DNA of 64,000 bases, taken from the NCBI RefSeq assembly GCF_037975245.1, contig NC_092575.1:25758841-25822840 (forward strand). The letters run 5' to 3'. How positions within the stretch are numbered: position 1 is the stretch's first letter; each line of letters starts with the position of its first letter. Of this stretch, positions 62,520 through 64,000 are shown in pieces. A program made the position numbers and the translations under genes. A model generated the notes under the pieces. That model was not told the DNA's origin. It searched no databases and worked only from the letters and a program-made list of their open reading frames with translations. Origin of the DNA: Apostichopus japonicus (Eukaryota > Echinodermata > Holothuroidea > Aspidochirotida > Stichopodidae).

Positions 62520-64000
62520 TCCCCTGCCACCAACCCCCCACCCCACCCGCACGCAAGCTACGGCCGTGTGATCCACATAAATATCAACATAAATTAGCAA
62601 AATGCGAATATTAACGTTACTCTCTATATGCATGTTCTATATGCACGCATGTTATAGCTGTGTTCAACTATGTCACAAAACAAGTCCAAGATATCAATAA
62701 TTCAAGGATGAAAAAGTAATAAATATCAATATCCACTCTTAAAAAAACCTCTAAATCCCCAAAGCACACAAACCATTGCGTCAAATGGAAAGTGAAAATT
62801 GTCGATGACAGGCCAATACGTTCAACATGCTATGCGTTATAAAGATAGTTCGAATCTGCGAAAACTGTCACCGGTGTGATATGATTGACCCGGATTTATT
62901 TACTTTCATTTATAACTTATCTCGAATTTATGGCAAACTTCATCATGTTCCTCCGGCAGATGAGTGGCATCGCACATGCTCTAATTTTGCTCTTTGGGGT
63001 AGGGGGGGTCGGCGGGAATAGACAAAAGGGTCCAGTGACTATGAATGAAGCCAAAACCTTAATTTTGTCTTCACTTCTGGGGCAGGAAGAGGGACTACTA
63101 GGGCAATTGCACTACTAGTTTGAATGCTAAAACATGCCCTGATAGTAGTGGGCTTCCATGGAGCTTCAGGTTTTATTCCGTTTTTGCTTTTGGGTCGGTG
63201 TTGGTCGGGTTTTATTTTGACAGTGTTGTAGGGCCGTGACGTTTGAGTTCCGGTTGCCGGGTCACGTAAAAAGGACCAGTACCTAATGCATAGAAGAGTT
63301 ACATGTTTAGGAGTTAGTTTTTGCGAGCCTGTTTATAGGAACAACCATTGTTTCCACAAAGGTATTTACGTATGCAAGCTAGGGTTGCGATTTTTCTCAA
63401 AAAGATTTATGAACGAAAAGGTTTGCCAAAGTAAAAGCTATAATCAAGGTCTTTATGAGAACCGTACACTACTCAAATTAGTATTGATAGGTCTGTTTTC
63501 ATGTAGTTGCATCTGTTGCCTCCATATTATCCAGAGATATATTTGATATTCCCATAGCCCCCGCCCATCATCCTCAACGTACAGTTAAAAACAACTCTAT
63601 AGGAATAATCAACGATTACTGAGTTTGTATCTGTATTGTCAATAAAATAAAGCAAATATGTACATTCCTTTGAAAAGCAAGATAAATCATCAGCTCTCAA
63701 ACCCAGCTTTTCTTGAAGATATTTAATACTTCTATGCATACATGATATAGATACTATGAAGAAAAAACAACAACATTTTCAGCTTCTGTTAATGCTAGAG
63801 CATTCACCACTTACTATTATCAAATATAATAGATTCATATCTTTCCACAAATAATGCTTAGAGGATGTGGTTTGACCAAAGGAAGCAGCAAATTCTAGAA
63901 TTGTTTTGAGCAAACAACTTCAGCCACCGGAGTATACCTTTGATAGTTAGCCAATCTTGATGGGAATTGCTAAATATCACCTTTAAGTAACTGATTGATG
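62520..64000 (+). repeat. Right copy of the segmental duplication (empty LINE site)
   Basis: Collinear with 7600-8333 and 11181-12030, and running off the window end. At about 63229-63240 it reads straight through TGTAGGGCCGTGACGTTTGAG with no LINE. The short frames at 62827-63118 have counterparts at 8006-8209 but differ in frame, so they are not conserved genes. Confidence 0.8.

Overview
The window reads as repeat-rich genomic DNA of an invertebrate animal. It has spliced genes with GT-AG introns, long microsatellites, CR1/L2-like LINEs, tRNA-derived SINEs, solo LTRs and many small inverted-repeat DNA transposons. The mixture, and a host gene that combines death-fold, ZU5 and UPA domains, suggests a deuterostome and probably an echinoderm (a sea cucumber is my best guess). 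That placement is inference, not shown by the sequence.

The main gene lies on the minus strand from about 38.1 kb down to 19.8 kb, and possibly to 14.6 kb. Reading splice sites and phases by hand gives 13 coding exons that join into one open frame of 3291 nt (1096 aa). The order is N-terminal beta-propeller, DED-like death fold, coiled coil, second DED-like fold, ZU5, UPA, third DED-like fold. Downstream on the same strand lies a second module with matching exon phases: UBA-like, ZU5, UPA, DED-like. Its UPA exon carries one extra base (228 against 227 nt in the first module) that breaks the frame, and a later exon-like stretch has GA where the splice donor GT should be. The protein looks like an uncharacterised cytoplasmic death-fold adaptor, related in its core to UNC5/PIDD-type ZU5-UPA proteins, with a tandemly duplicated and decaying tail module.

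Other host-like coding DNA: two terminal exons of a disordered protein (51.85-54.06 kb, minus), a duplicated exon-like unit (39.7-42.4 kb, minus) and a possible small membrane peptide (1.3-1.6 kb, minus).

The rest is mobile DNA with a readable history. 1-4.5 kb: 145-bp tandem repeats, a 694-bp CATA/CA microsatellite, an LTR-like promoter. 4.5-6.5 kb: SINE pieces around a nested pair of inverted-repeat elements. 7.6-14.3 kb: one half of a segmental duplication (the other copy is at 62.5-64 kb), opened by a truncated LINE that was itself hit by an element with 9-bp target duplications, followed by a second LINE copy hit by a hAT-like element. 40-48 kb: two solo LTRs and a near-full CR1-like LINE whose ORF1 (PHD, SGNH esterase, zinc knuckles) is intact and whose ORF2 is broken. 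57-60.5 kb: a full-length pogo/Tigger-like transposon with an intron, two in-frame stops, a C-terminal PHD-like finger and iterated terminal motifs. 60.5-61.5 kb: a tandem array of SINE-bearing units.
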